Below are positions 53,064 to 60,922 of a DNA stretch of 64,000 nucleotides, piece after piece. The position numbers and the translations under genes were made by a program. This stretch comes from Enteractinococcus fodinae (GTDB lineage Bacteria; Actinomycetota; Actinomycetes; Actinomycetales; Micrococcaceae): NCBI RefSeq assembly GCF_031458395.1, contig NZ_JAVDYJ010000001.1, positions 1,426,001-1,490,000 of the forward strand, in the 5' to 3' direction. The notes under the pieces were generated by a model. The model was not told the DNA's origin, did no database searches, and saw only the letters and a program-made list of their open reading frames with translations. Each line of letters begins with the position of its first letter. Position 1 is the stretch's first letter.

Positions 53064-53915
53064 CTAGAGGCCCAGGACCGCCCGCAGCACATCGTGGGTG
53101 GGAATCTCGATGATGCAGTCCGCGTGTTGACGCACCACAGGCTTGGGACAGAACCCAACTCCATAACCAGCCAGCTCAAGCATGTCGATGTCATTGGCGC
53201 CGTCACCCACGGCAATTGTCGCTTCCAACGGAACCTGATGCGCTGCGGCCCATTGCCGTAGCATGGCAGCTTTCGCGGCCCGATCAATAACCTGGCCGGT
53301 GACCTTTCCAGTGAGCTTGCCGTCAGCGATTTCTAAGGTGTTCGCGGCATATCCGTCGAGGCCTAATTGAGCCGCGAGAGGCGCCAGAGCATGAGTGAAA
53401 CCACCAGAGACTGCGTAAACATGGCCCCCGGCTTGTTGTACCGCCTCCACCAGGCCGGGCACCCCTTCGTGAATCGTAGCGGCCGCGGCCACTTCATCGA
53501 GGACGCTGACGGGCAACCCTTCTAAAGTCGCGACCCGATAGTGCAGCGAGTCAGCAAAGTCGATCTCACCGCGCATGGCACGCTCAGTAACCTCGGCTAC
53601 TTCACGTTCCTTTCCCGCGTGTGCGGCGAGAAGCTCAATCACTTCCTCATGGATAAGTGTGGAGTCAACATCGAATACGACCAGTGGCGCATGGTCTTGC
53701 AGCGTCTGAACGGTCAGTTTAGACATGACAGCTGGATACCAATGGTCAGGAAGATCTTTGAGACGATCTGCAGCAGAAATCCAGCGATGTCCGGTAAAGC
53801 CAACGCCTTGAATCGCTTCTGCATATGTTGGTACGCCATCTAGATGAGGATGACCAGCATTGTTGTAAACGACCACACGGTCACCGATCTTCATCTTGGC
53901 AATATTTGTCGGCAT
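53064..53915 (-). CDS. serB: Phosphoserine phosphatase
   Basis: SerB, 283 residues, last step of serine synthesis. The HAD motif I DVDSTLI (nucleophile Asp), motif II SGGFTH, the Lys in DRAAKAAML and motif III GDGANDIDML are complete. The N-terminal ~75 residues are a short extra domain, smaller than the ACT domains of mycobacterial SerB2. AAAGGAA lies 8 nt before the ATG. Alone on its strand. Confidence 0.93.
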   Translation of the reverse strand: MPTNIAKMKIGDRVVVYNNAGHPHLDGVPTYAEAIQGVGFTGHRWISAADRLKDLPDHWYPAVMSKLTVQTLQDHAPLVVFDVDSTLIHEEVIELLAAHAGKEREVAEVTERAMRGEIDFADSLHYRVATLEGLPVSVLDEVAAAATIHEGVPGLVEAVQQAGGHVYAVSGGFTHALAPLAAQLGLDGYAANTLEIADGKLTGKVTGQVIDRAAKAAMLRQWAAAHQVPLEATIAVGDGANDIDMLELAGYGVGFCPKPVVRQHADCIIEIPTHDVLRAVLGL

Positions 53916-53953
53916 ATACCGGTTCCTTTCAACAATTCGTCCTACATCTAGCC

Positions 53954-53959
53954 TAGTCT
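53954..53959 (+). promoter_or_regulatory. -10 element (TAGTCT) of a probably leaderless ABC ATPase transcript
   Basis: TAGTCT (TANNNT) ends 7 nt before the ATG at 53967; there is no SD. Confidence 0.45.
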
Positions 53960-53966
53960 GGTTCGT

Positions 53967-54833
53967 ATGAGCTCATCCGAACTGATTTCCTCTGCAACAA
54001 ACGCGCAACGCCCCATCGTGGCACCTCATGAATTTACCCCTATAGAAGACTCCGTGCTTCACATGTCGCGTGTAAGTATCCAACGTGGTCAGAATCTGTT
54101 GCTCGATGAGGTCTCATGGCATGTGCGAGAGGGCGAGCGCTGGATCGTGATGGGCCCCAATGGTGCGGGCAAATCAACGTTAATCAATGTTGCTGCGGCC
54201 CGCCTGCATCCGACCTCAGGCAACGTAGGAATTCTGGGGGAAGTTCTGGGAGCTGTTGATGTTTTCGAGCTCAGACCGTCCATTGGCTTGTCTTCAACGT
54301 TGTTGGCTGAACAAGTACCCGGCGGTGAAACGATCCAGAACCTTGTGGTTACCGCAGCTTACGGGGTCACTGGTCGCTGGCGTGAAGAATACGATGCGGA
54401 AGACTTGGAACGCGCAGAGCGGCTCCTGGCTCGATGGGGGATAGCCGGATACAGTAACCGTAAGTTTCGGACCCTGTCTGAAGGTGAACGAAAACGTGCA
54501 CTCATTGCCCGTGCGATGATGACCGACCCAGAGCTGCTGATCCTGGATGAGCCTGGTGCGGGTCTTGATCTGGCCGGTCGCGAGACCCTAGTGCGCTCAC
54601 TGACCCAGCTGGCTACAGATCCTTTAGCACCAACCCCTATTCTTGTCACCCATCACGTCGAAGAAATCCCACCGAACTTTACCCACGCACTGTTACTGCG
54701 GGACGGCCAAGTTATTTCAGCTGGACCGATTGACGCTGCCTTAACGGAAGATACCTTGTCGGAAGCATTCCGTTTGCCGTTGAACGTTTCCCGCAACTCC
54801 CAGGGTCGATTCACCGCGTTTGCTCGCACCTAA
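53967..54833 (+). CDS. Stand-alone ABC ATP-binding protein
   Basis: A 288-residue ABC ATPase with Walker A GPNGAGKST (~67-75), a signature written LSEGERKR instead of LSGGQ, Walker B LLILDEPGAGLD, and switch His in VTHHVEEIP. The THHVEEIPP element is shared with ModF/YlmA-type cytoplasmic ATPases, which lack an obvious permease. The next gene is a TauE/SafE exporter, not an ABC permease. The partner and substrate are unknown. Confidence 0.88.
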   Translation: MSSSELISSATNAQRPIVAPHEFTPIEDSVLHMSRVSIQRGQNLLLDEVSWHVREGERWIVMGPNGAGKSTLINVAAARLHPTSGNVGILGEVLGAVDVFELRPSIGLSSTLLAEQVPGGETIQNLVVTAAYGVTGRWREEYDAEDLERAERLLARWGIAGYSNRKFRTLSEGERKRALIARAMMTDPELLILDEPGAGLDLAGRETLVRSLTQLATDPLAPTPILVTHHVEEIPPNFTHALLLRDGQVISAGPIDAALTEDTLSEAFRLPLNVSRNSQGRFTAFART

Positions 54834-54851
54834 CCAGAATCAAGGAGATCC

Positions 54852-55682
54852 ATGGAGATTCTGGGCTTGGAGTGGTGGCAAGCACTCATCGTACTGCTGG
54901 CTGGTTTCTGGGCGGGGACGATCAATTCAGTGGTCGGTTCCGGCACGCTTGTGACCTTTCCGGTGCTTGTGTCAGTCGGTTTCCCGCCGGTCACCGCGCA
55001 GATGTCGAATGCGATAGGTTTAGTTGCCGCCGGTTTTTCCGGTACCTGGGGATACCGGCGAGAACTTAAAGAAGCCGGCACGATCGCGAAAAAACTCACC
55101 GGAGGCTCGCTACTAGGTGGGATTATCGGTGCCACCCTGCTGATGGCACTGCCACCGGCCGTTTTCGGGTATGCAGCGCCAGCGCTTATTGTATTCGCCA
55201 TCCTTTTCGTCGTCTTCCAACCGCGTCTCAATGCCTGGGTCCGTCGGCGCAGAATAGCCGATGGTGACGAGCCGGTGCGCGATGACGTGCTACCGGTACC
55301 CAGCGGACGGGTTTCCCCGGCCCTGTTCATACTGGTGTTTCTTGCTGGAATCTATGGCGGGTACTTCGTCGCTGCCCAAGGTGTGCTCTTGATGGGTATC
55401 CTTGGCGTGTTCATGACCACAGGTACTCTCGTGCACGCAAACGCCATCAAGACCTGGTTGTCATTGGCCGTGAATCTCATTGCCGCGGCAGGCTATTTGA
55501 TGTTTGCATTTGACCGCATCGACTGGAGCGCCGTGTTACTCATCGCAGCCTCGTCAGTTATCGGAGGCTCCGTGGGTGCCCAGATTGGGCGTCGAATCCA
55601 ACCCAACGTCTTGCGTGGTGTGATTGTGGTCGTGGGACTGGTAGGTCTGGTCAATATGGTGCTGCGCCTCGTCAACGGTTGA
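54852..55682 (+). CDS. TauE/SafE-family anion exporter
   Basis: A 276-residue membrane protein of the TauE/SafE (DUF81) family with about eight helices in two similar halves: WAGTINSVVGSGTLVTFPVL and the second-half YGGYFVAAQGVLLMGILG are the family repeats. Members export sulfite, sulfoacetate or other small anions. AAGGAG precedes the ATG, 18 nt after the ABC ATPase gene, so both are probably co-transcribed. Substrate unknown. Confidence 0.9.
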   Translation: MEILGLEWWQALIVLLAGFWAGTINSVVGSGTLVTFPVLVSVGFPPVTAQMSNAIGLVAAGFSGTWGYRRELKEAGTIAKKLTGGSLLGGIIGATLLMALPPAVFGYAAPALIVFAILFVVFQPRLNAWVRRRRIADGDEPVRDDVLPVPSGRVSPALFILVFLAGIYGGYFVAAQGVLLMGILGVFMTTGTLVHANAIKTWLSLAVNLIAAAGYLMFAFDRIDWSAVLLIAASSVIGGSVGAQIGRRIQPNVLRGVIVVVGLVGLVNMVLRLVNG

Positions 55683-55754
55683 CATGTCTCCAGGACCAGA
55701 ATGTGGCCCAGTAACGTTTCGTCGGGTAAAGATGCTAGACGCGCGCAAAGCGTG

Positions 55755-55760
55755 TAATAT
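55755..55760 (+). promoter_or_regulatory. -10 element (TAATAT) upstream of rpmE2
   Basis: TAATAT preceded by GTG lies 84 nt before the ATG, predicting a leader of ~77 nt. No clear -35 and no Zur-box-like palindrome were seen. Confidence 0.45.
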
Positions 55761-55778
55761 GGTCCCTTGGTCTATTGA

Positions 55779-55806
55779 CCGCACCTAACTCATTGTCTTC
55801 GTGCGG
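55779..55806 (+). promoter_or_regulatory. Leader hairpin of rpmE2 (possible L31 autoregulatory leader)
   Basis: CCGCAC/GTGCGG stem (55779-55784 with 55801-55806), 16-nt loop, 37 nt before the L31 start. Ribosomal-protein leaders for L31 exist in actinobacteria, but I cannot match this one to a consensus by eye. Confidence 0.3.
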
Positions 55807-55843
55807 CTGGCAAAATCCAGTGGCACCAACGAAGGAACTCAAC

Positions 55844-56101
55844 ATGCAAAAAGATATTCACCCTGATTACCACTACGTAATCTTTAACGACCTCTCCTCT
55901 GGTGAGCGCGTCCTGACACGTACCACCGCGACTTCCGAGCGCACCGCAGAGTGGGAAGACGGTAACACCTACCCGGTCATCGATGTTGAAATCTCCGCTG
56001 CTTCGCACCCGTTCTACACCGGTAAGCAGCGTATTTTGGACACCGCTGGTCGCGTCGAGCGCTTCAACGCTCGTTTCAAAGGCTTCGGCGGCAACAAATA
56101 A
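55844..56101 (+). CDS. rpmE2: 50S ribosomal protein L31 type B (zinc-free)
   Basis: An 85-residue L31: [20 protein letters not shown] at the start and [21 protein letters not shown] at the end. It has no cysteine, so it is the C-minus, zinc-independent form, which in other actinobacteria replaces the zinc form when zinc is low. GAAGGA precedes the ATG; codons upstream in frame (from 55775) are leader. Followed by a strong terminator. Confidence 0.95.
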   Translation: MQKDIHPDYHYVIFNDLSSGERVLTRTTATSERTAEWEDGNTYPVIDVEISAASHPFYTGKQRILDTAGRVERFNARFKGFGGNK

Positions 56102-56131
56102 CGCAGCGGTTCGTTTAACTAAGCTTTGTAC

Positions 56132-56168
56132 GGCGCCACATCGTTTTCGATGTGGCGCCATGCATTTA
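56132..56168 (+). terminator. Terminator of rpmE2
   Basis: Perfect 12-bp stem GGCGCCACATCG/CGATGTGGCGCC (56132-56143 with 56148-56159) with a TTTT loop; tail ATGCATTT. The rest of the gap to 56390 shows nothing recognisable. Confidence 0.85.
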
Positions 56169-56390
56169 ACCTATTGATCGATCACAAGAGCTTCGGGGCG
56201 CAGTGGGTCTCCCCAAGCTGGGTCTCCTTGAGACCATCAGCATAGCGATCCCGTCATTATCGCTAACTCGTCGCTGGTAACCCTTGGGCAACGGCACCCC
56301 GGGTATGAGTGCAAGGTTCGATTCGCCCCAAACCACAAGCCTGTTGCTTTAGGCGCCCGTGAGTCAGCAAATGGCCCAGACAAGCGAGAC

Positions 56391-56942
56391 TTATGGGCGG
56401 TAATACTCGTCTTCGCCAAGGATTGCAAATGGTCCGTGACCTTGCAAATGATCTTCATCTTCGGTGCGGATCGGTCCGCCAGGACGTGAGTCGAGCACGG
56501 AAAAGACAGCACCGATCACGCCTGTGATGGTCATGACGATTGCGGCTGGGTTAGCAATGGCCGAACCAGCAGCTTCCCAACCGGCACCGAACAGGACCGC
56601 CACGAGCGCGGTCGCTTGATCATGGTTGATGGCGGAGAAGATGGTGTCGTCTGGCAGGAAAAGTCCCACGACGAACGCACCGGAAAATGCAATCCATAGC
56701 CAGGCGACGGCGCGCTTCGACGGTTTCTTTTTGCGTGCGGCTGGCACACCTAAGGTGACACAACCAATCGCAAGAATGACGACAGTCAGAATGACAGTGA
56801 CCGCCATGGCGCCAGTAACAGTCGTGCCGATAATCAATCGCGGCAGCAAAATCCACGCAGCAAACACAAATGTGGCGACCCATCCGGCAATAATGCCGAA
56901 TTTATGCCAACCTACCGGAGCATCCTGATGTGAGTTTTCCAT
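56391..56942 (-). CDS. Conserved membrane protein of unknown function
   Basis: A 183-residue protein with four or five hydrophobic segments (~12-32, ~38-62, ~75-95, ~110-125, ~135-155), a basic KKKPSKR loop after the second, and a polar C-terminus (GPFAILGEDEYYRP). I do not recognise the family. The ATG at 56942 is chosen because it follows a -10-like hexamer by 7 nt; the frame extends to 56978 without an SD. Divergent from the lipoate ligase gene. Confidence 0.7.
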   Translation of the reverse strand: MENSHQDAPVGWHKFGIIAGWVATFVFAAWILLPRLIIGTTVTGAMAVTVILTVVILAIGCVTLGVPAARKKKPSKRAVAWLWIAFSGAFVVGLFLPDDTIFSAINHDQATALVAVLFGAGWEAAGSAIANPAAIVMTITGVIGAVFSVLDSRPGGPIRTEDEDHLQGHGPFAILGEDEYYRP

Positions 56943-56949
56943 ACCTATA

Positions 56950-56955
56950 AGGGTA
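56950..56955 (-). promoter_or_regulatory. -10 element (TACCCT) of a probably leaderless membrane-protein transcript
   Basis: On the minus strand TACCCT ends 7 nt before the ATG at 56942, with no SD. Confidence 0.4.
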
Positions 56956-57073
56956 GCCCGAAGATCCACAGCGCACATGTTCTTCGTCAGTTAGGCGACA
57001 CCATAGCACCGCTGAGTAGGATCCGCTCCGTGTCGTTAGGGAAGTCTGCTCTATGGTTCGTGAGTCATCGAAG

Positions 57074-57079
57074 TAAGCT
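57074..57079 (+). promoter_or_regulatory. -10 element (TAAGCT) of a probably leaderless lipoate-ligase transcript
   Basis: TAAGCT ends 6 nt before the ATG at 57086; the intervening AGGACC is too close to act as a normal SD. Confidence 0.45.
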
Positions 57080-57085
57080 AGGACC

Positions 57086-58174
57086 ATGACTGCTTTACCT
57101 CCTGACAATGGCAAGCACTTTCACGGCGAATTCAAGGTACCCGGTGGAAAATTAGTGGCTGCCGATCTCCACGTGTCGAACGGCACTATTACGACGGCAA
57201 ATATTAATGGTGATTTTTTTCTAGAACCTGATGACGCCCTAGACGATATTAACCGGGCCCTGGTGGGGCTGCCGCAGGATGCGAGCCACAGTACGATCGC
57301 TAGAACCATTGAGGCCGCTCTGGATGAGTCAGTGGTGATGTTTGGTTTTGATGCCCAATCGGTCGCGACGGCCGTCCGACGGGCTACCGGGTATGCGACC
57401 CGTTGGCAAGACCACGCGTGGGAAATCATCGTTCCCACGGAGATTCCCATATACACCCAAGTCGCACTCGACCAGGTTCTGACTGAGGATGTGGCAGCCG
57501 GGCGGACCCCTCCAGCTATGCGCCTTTGGAAATGGCCGCTCAGCGAACCTGCCGTGGTGATTGGATCGTTCCAAAGTTTCAGCAACGAAGTCGATGCGAA
57601 CGCAGCCGAAAAATACGGAATCAAGGTTGCCCGCCGGATATCTGGTGGCGGTGCCATGTTTATGGAAGCGGATAACTGCGTGACCTATTCGCTGTATACC
57701 CCGACCTCCTTGGTTGATGGTATGAGCTTCACTGATTCGTATCCCTTCTTAGACGCTTGGGTTATGGACGCTTTGAATCGGATGGAGGTCAAGGCCTTCT
57801 ACGAGCCCCTTAATGACATCTCCACGCCCGAAGGAAAAATTGGTGGTGCAGCCCAAAAACGACTTGCATCAGGGTCCATGTTGCATCACGTGACAATGTC
57901 ATATGACATTGACGCCCAGAAGATGACCGAGGTGCTGCGTATTGGACGCGAGAAAATCTCGGACAAGGGCATCACCTCGGCACAGGCCCGTGTCGACCCG
58001 TTGAGACGTCAAACTGGAATGGAACGCTCCGAGATATGGGACGTCATGATTGAGACCTTTGCGGAGCGCTACGGGGCCACGACGCGGGAAGTTACCGCTG
58101 ACGAGATCTCCCGGGCTGAGGCGCTTGCAGAGGAGAAGTTCACAACCCGGGATTGGATTCATCGCGTACCGTAG
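57086..58174 (+). CDS. Lipoate-protein ligase family protein, accessory domain first
   Basis: A 362-residue protein. Residues ~10-98 match the small accessory (C-terminal) domain of lipoate ligases (FKVPGGKLVAADLHVSNGTI, then DDINRALVG). Residues ~105-350 are the BPL/LplA catalytic domain: RRISGGGAMFME (~183), the catalytic-Lys region GKIGGAAQKR (~249) and MLHHVTMSYDID. The usual order is catalytic domain first, so this is a permuted layout. It probably attaches lipoate to 2-oxoacid dehydrogenase E2 or GcvH; octanoyl transfer is an alternative. Its last 35 nt overlap pepN on the other strand. Confidence 0.88.
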   Translation: MTALPPDNGKHFHGEFKVPGGKLVAADLHVSNGTITTANINGDFFLEPDDALDDINRALVGLPQDASHSTIARTIEAALDESVVMFGFDAQSVATAVRRATGYATRWQDHAWEIIVPTEIPIYTQVALDQVLTEDVAAGRTPPAMRLWKWPLSEPAVVIGSFQSFSNEVDANAAEKYGIKVARRISGGGAMFMEADNCVTYSLYTPTSLVDGMSFTDSYPFLDAWVMDALNRMEVKAFYEPLNDISTPEGKIGGAAQKRLASGSMLHHVTMSYDIDAQKMTEVLRIGREKISDKGITSAQARVDPLRRQTGMERSEIWDVMIETFAERYGATTREVTADEISRAEALAEEKFTTRDWIHRVP

Positions 58175-60824
58175 GTGAGCGATCTGCGGCCGCTTGCGCC
58201 CGAAGCCGGTCTAACACATCGGTACGACGTTCTATGACGAGGCGCCGCAGGGCACTTGGTGCCTCAGGGTGGTCAGCTAGCCACGCATCGATGGTGTGTA
58301 GCACGGGATGTTCGCGTTGCGTTTCCGGTCCACCCTGGATCGGGGAGTGACGAATTGGGAACAGCCCGTCAATTGTACGGGTAGCCAAGTTATTCGATCG
58401 GGAGTCCCAAATCCAGGTCAGCCCGGCTAACAGAGTTTCCAGGTGCTGGCCCTGGTCCCGGGGCGCTGACGCTCTCAGGCCGGTCGCGATGGCGGATAGT
58501 TCAGCATTTGAAAGTGCTTTGCCCGTGGCGTCTGTTCCGTCAAAAACTTGTCTCCACAGTTGAGCTTGTCTGACAGGATCGGGCACCGCTGCCGTAGCCG
58601 TACGATGCCGCAGTTCATTGATCGCGGTGCGCGAGGTGGCGAGTTCATCGTCCAACCGCTTGCTATCGATGTGCCCTAGTGATGCCAGACTGGTCAGGAA
58701 CAACCATTTGAGTTCATCATCGACCTCTAGGCCTGGGGCGATATCAGAACTCGCGTTGTCGGCGAGCAGGTGGTTCAGTTCCGTCGCCAAAAATCCTGTA
58801 CCTCGACCGAGCTGAGCGAACGCCTTTGCGGCAGAGCGTTGGCGGTCGGATCCAGGCTCGAATAGTCCGAACGAATCTGACAATGCGGTCGCAAGGTGTT
58901 TCGTCAGCTGATCGCGCTGTGCTTCCGGAGCGAAGTCTTGTAGTGCTACGACAGCCTGTTCTAGGATTCTGGCGTGCATCGACACTTCGTTGATGGTGGG
59001 GCTAAGCGTTGCTACCGCTCGAACGAACTCAGCGGCAGGGAAGCTCGCCTGGCGGACCATGGTCCACAGGGTTGACCAGATAGTGGCCACTGTGGTCGAG
59101 CTTGAGTCAGAGACCGGGTAGTTCGTCACGGCGTGTAAGGTCTGCTCATCGAAAACAACCTGCGCGTAGGTGTCATCCTGGGAATTGATGATGACCGCGC
59201 GCACTGCTTCGCGGGGCACGCGTTTGGATGTGAGGCTCACCGACCGCTGTCCGGTCTGAAGTACCACGGGAGACTCTGATATGTTCGCTAGTTGCTGCTG
59301 TGCATTGAGGGTAAGTACCGCCAGGGAAAGCGCGTGGGGACGTAATACCTCCGCGCCGGTGATCGGGTCGAGCGCGGTTTGGGTGACTGTGAGCGACCCA
59401 GTGGAATCGACGGTGGCTTGAAGTGTTGGTGCACCAGCGGTCTGTAGCCACGCTTGAGCCCATTCACGCATTGCTAAGCCCGAAGTGTGCTCGAGGACCG
59501 CAAGGAAATCCTCCAACTGGGCGGTGCCGTAGGCGTAGTTATTGAAATAGATTCGGCAGGCTTGGATGAATGCTTGCTCGCCGACATATCGGAAGAGCTG
59601 CTTGATGACAGCAGCACCTTTGGCGTACGTGATGCCGTCGAAGTTTTGACGTGCGGCTTCCAGATCGACAATATCCGCCACAATGGGGTGCGTGGTGGGG
59701 TAGGCGTCCTGCACATATGCCCAACCCTTGCGCTGGTGAGCAAAGGATTGCCAAGCGCCGGGTATGTCAGTGGCTTCAGCCACCGCTTTTGTGCCATAAA
59801 AATCTGCAAACGACTCCTTCAACCACAAGTCATCCCACCACTTCATGGTGACTAAATTGCCGAACCACATGTGACTCATTTCGTGCATCACGGTGGTAGC
59901 TCGTTGCATATGCTGTGACACGGTAGCCCGAGACGTGAAGATATACGTTTCATTAAAGGTGACCAGCCCGGGGTTTTCCATTGCCCCCAAGTTGTACTCG
60001 GGCACAAACGCCTGATCGTATTTACCCCACGGGTATGCATGCTGAAATTGATCGTGGAACCACGTCAAACCTTGTTTGGTTAACGCAAATAATTCTGGCG
60101 CATCAACGTGTTCTGCTAGTGATTGTCTGGCAAAAATGCGCAGCTCAATCGGTTGGGCACCACTGTCGACGTGGCCGACCCAGGTGTCAGTAAAGTGCGC
60201 GTACGGGCCGGCGAGAAACGTCGTGAGATATGTCGAAATGGGTTTCGTCGGTTCGAAATGCACTCGAACCAGGCCATTTGCCACATGTTCCCGGTGCGTC
60301 TCTGCGCCATTCGATGCCAATGTCCAGGCTTCATCACCAACGACACGGATCGTAAAAGCGGCTTTGAGATCAGGCTGTTCCATGTTGGGATATACGCGCC
60401 GTGCATCTGCAGGTTCGAATTGCGAATACAGATATACCTGCCCATCCACCGGGTCCACAAAACGATGCAGACCCTCACCGGAGCGTGAATATAAACTGTG
60501 GGAGCGGACGACGACCTGATTCTGGTGAGCTAAGTTGGGTAGCGCTATGCGTGCGCTACCCACGACTTCAGCCACGTCCAGAGCCGTGCCGTTTAAAGTG
60601 ACTGCTTCAACTGACTGACCAAGATAATTCAAGAAGGTATCGGTACCGCTGGTGGCAGCACGAAATGAAATAGTCGTGGTCACCGGATAGGACGGTTCGT
60701 CGAGCTCCGCAGCGTTCGACAGGTCCAGCTCGATCTCATAACTATCTATAGAGATCAGCTCGGCTCGAGCGAACGCTTCGTCGCGGTTGAGATGTATATT
60801 ATCCAGCGGCACGTGATTTGACAT
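58140..60824 (-). CDS. pepN: Aminopeptidase N (M1 family)
   Basis: PepN, 894 residues, a zinc M1 aminopeptidase that trims N-terminal residues from peptides in the cytoplasm. The substrate-binding GAMENPG (~279-285) and the zinc motif HEMSHMWFGN...WLKESFADF (HExxH-x18-E, from ~313) are complete; a Tyr-containing segment follows. The C-terminal ERAP1-like helical domain runs from ~560. No signal peptide. Its 3' end overlaps the lipoate ligase gene by 35 nt (convergent), so no room exists for a separate terminator there. Confidence 0.95.
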   Translation of the reverse strand: MSNHVPLDNIHLNRDEAFARAELISIDSYEIELDLSNAAELDEPSYPVTTTISFRAATSGTDTFLNYLGQSVEAVTLNGTALDVAEVVGSARIALPNLAHQNQVVVRSHSLYSRSGEGLHRFVDPVDGQVYLYSQFEPADARRVYPNMEQPDLKAAFTIRVVGDEAWTLASNGAETHREHVANGLVRVHFEPTKPISTYLTTFLAGPYAHFTDTWVGHVDSGAQPIELRIFARQSLAEHVDAPELFALTKQGLTWFHDQFQHAYPWGKYDQAFVPEYNLGAMENPGLVTFNETYIFTSRATVSQHMQRATTVMHEMSHMWFGNLVTMKWWDDLWLKESFADFYGTKAVAEATDIPGAWQSFAHQRKGWAYVQDAYPTTHPIVADIVDLEAARQNFDGITYAKGAAVIKQLFRYVGEQAFIQACRIYFNNYAYGTAQLEDFLAVLEHTSGLAMREWAQAWLQTAGAPTLQATVDSTGSLTVTQTALDPITGAEVLRPHALSLAVLTLNAQQQLANISESPVVLQTGQRSVSLTSKRVPREAVRAVIINSQDDTYAQVVFDEQTLHAVTNYPVSDSSSTTVATIWSTLWTMVRQASFPAAEFVRAVATLSPTINEVSMHARILEQAVVALQDFAPEAQRDQLTKHLATALSDSFGLFEPGSDRQRSAAKAFAQLGRGTGFLATELNHLLADNASSDIAPGLEVDDELKWLFLTSLASLGHIDSKRLDDELATSRTAINELRHRTATAAVPDPVRQAQLWRQVFDGTDATGKALSNAELSAIATGLRASAPRDQGQHLETLLAGLTWIWDSRSNNLATRTIDGLFPIRHSPIQGGPETQREHPVLHTIDAWLADHPEAPSALRRLVIERRTDVLDRLRAQAAADRSPTVRDESNPGL

Positions 60825-60859
60825 GCCATTTATTCAACCAGGTGGCTAGGCAGAAGACG

Positions 60860-60900
60860 ACAGCGTGTCGTTGCGCACTGCGAGCGCAACGACACGCTGT
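60860..60900 (-). terminator. Terminator of the TetR-acyl-CoA oxidase operon
   Basis: Perfect 17-bp stem (60860-60876 with 60884-60900), 7-nt loop, directly after the acyl-CoA oxidase stop; the minus-strand tail GTCTTCT is only moderately T-rich. Confidence 0.82.
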
Positions 60901-60922
60901 CCTGACTTCGGGTCTTTAGGGA

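Noticed and set aside
56310-56345. tRNA-like GGTTCGATTC (T-loop) in the gap after rpmE2
   Set aside because: The flanking bases do not form a T-stem, and no acceptor or anticodon stem can be built around it.
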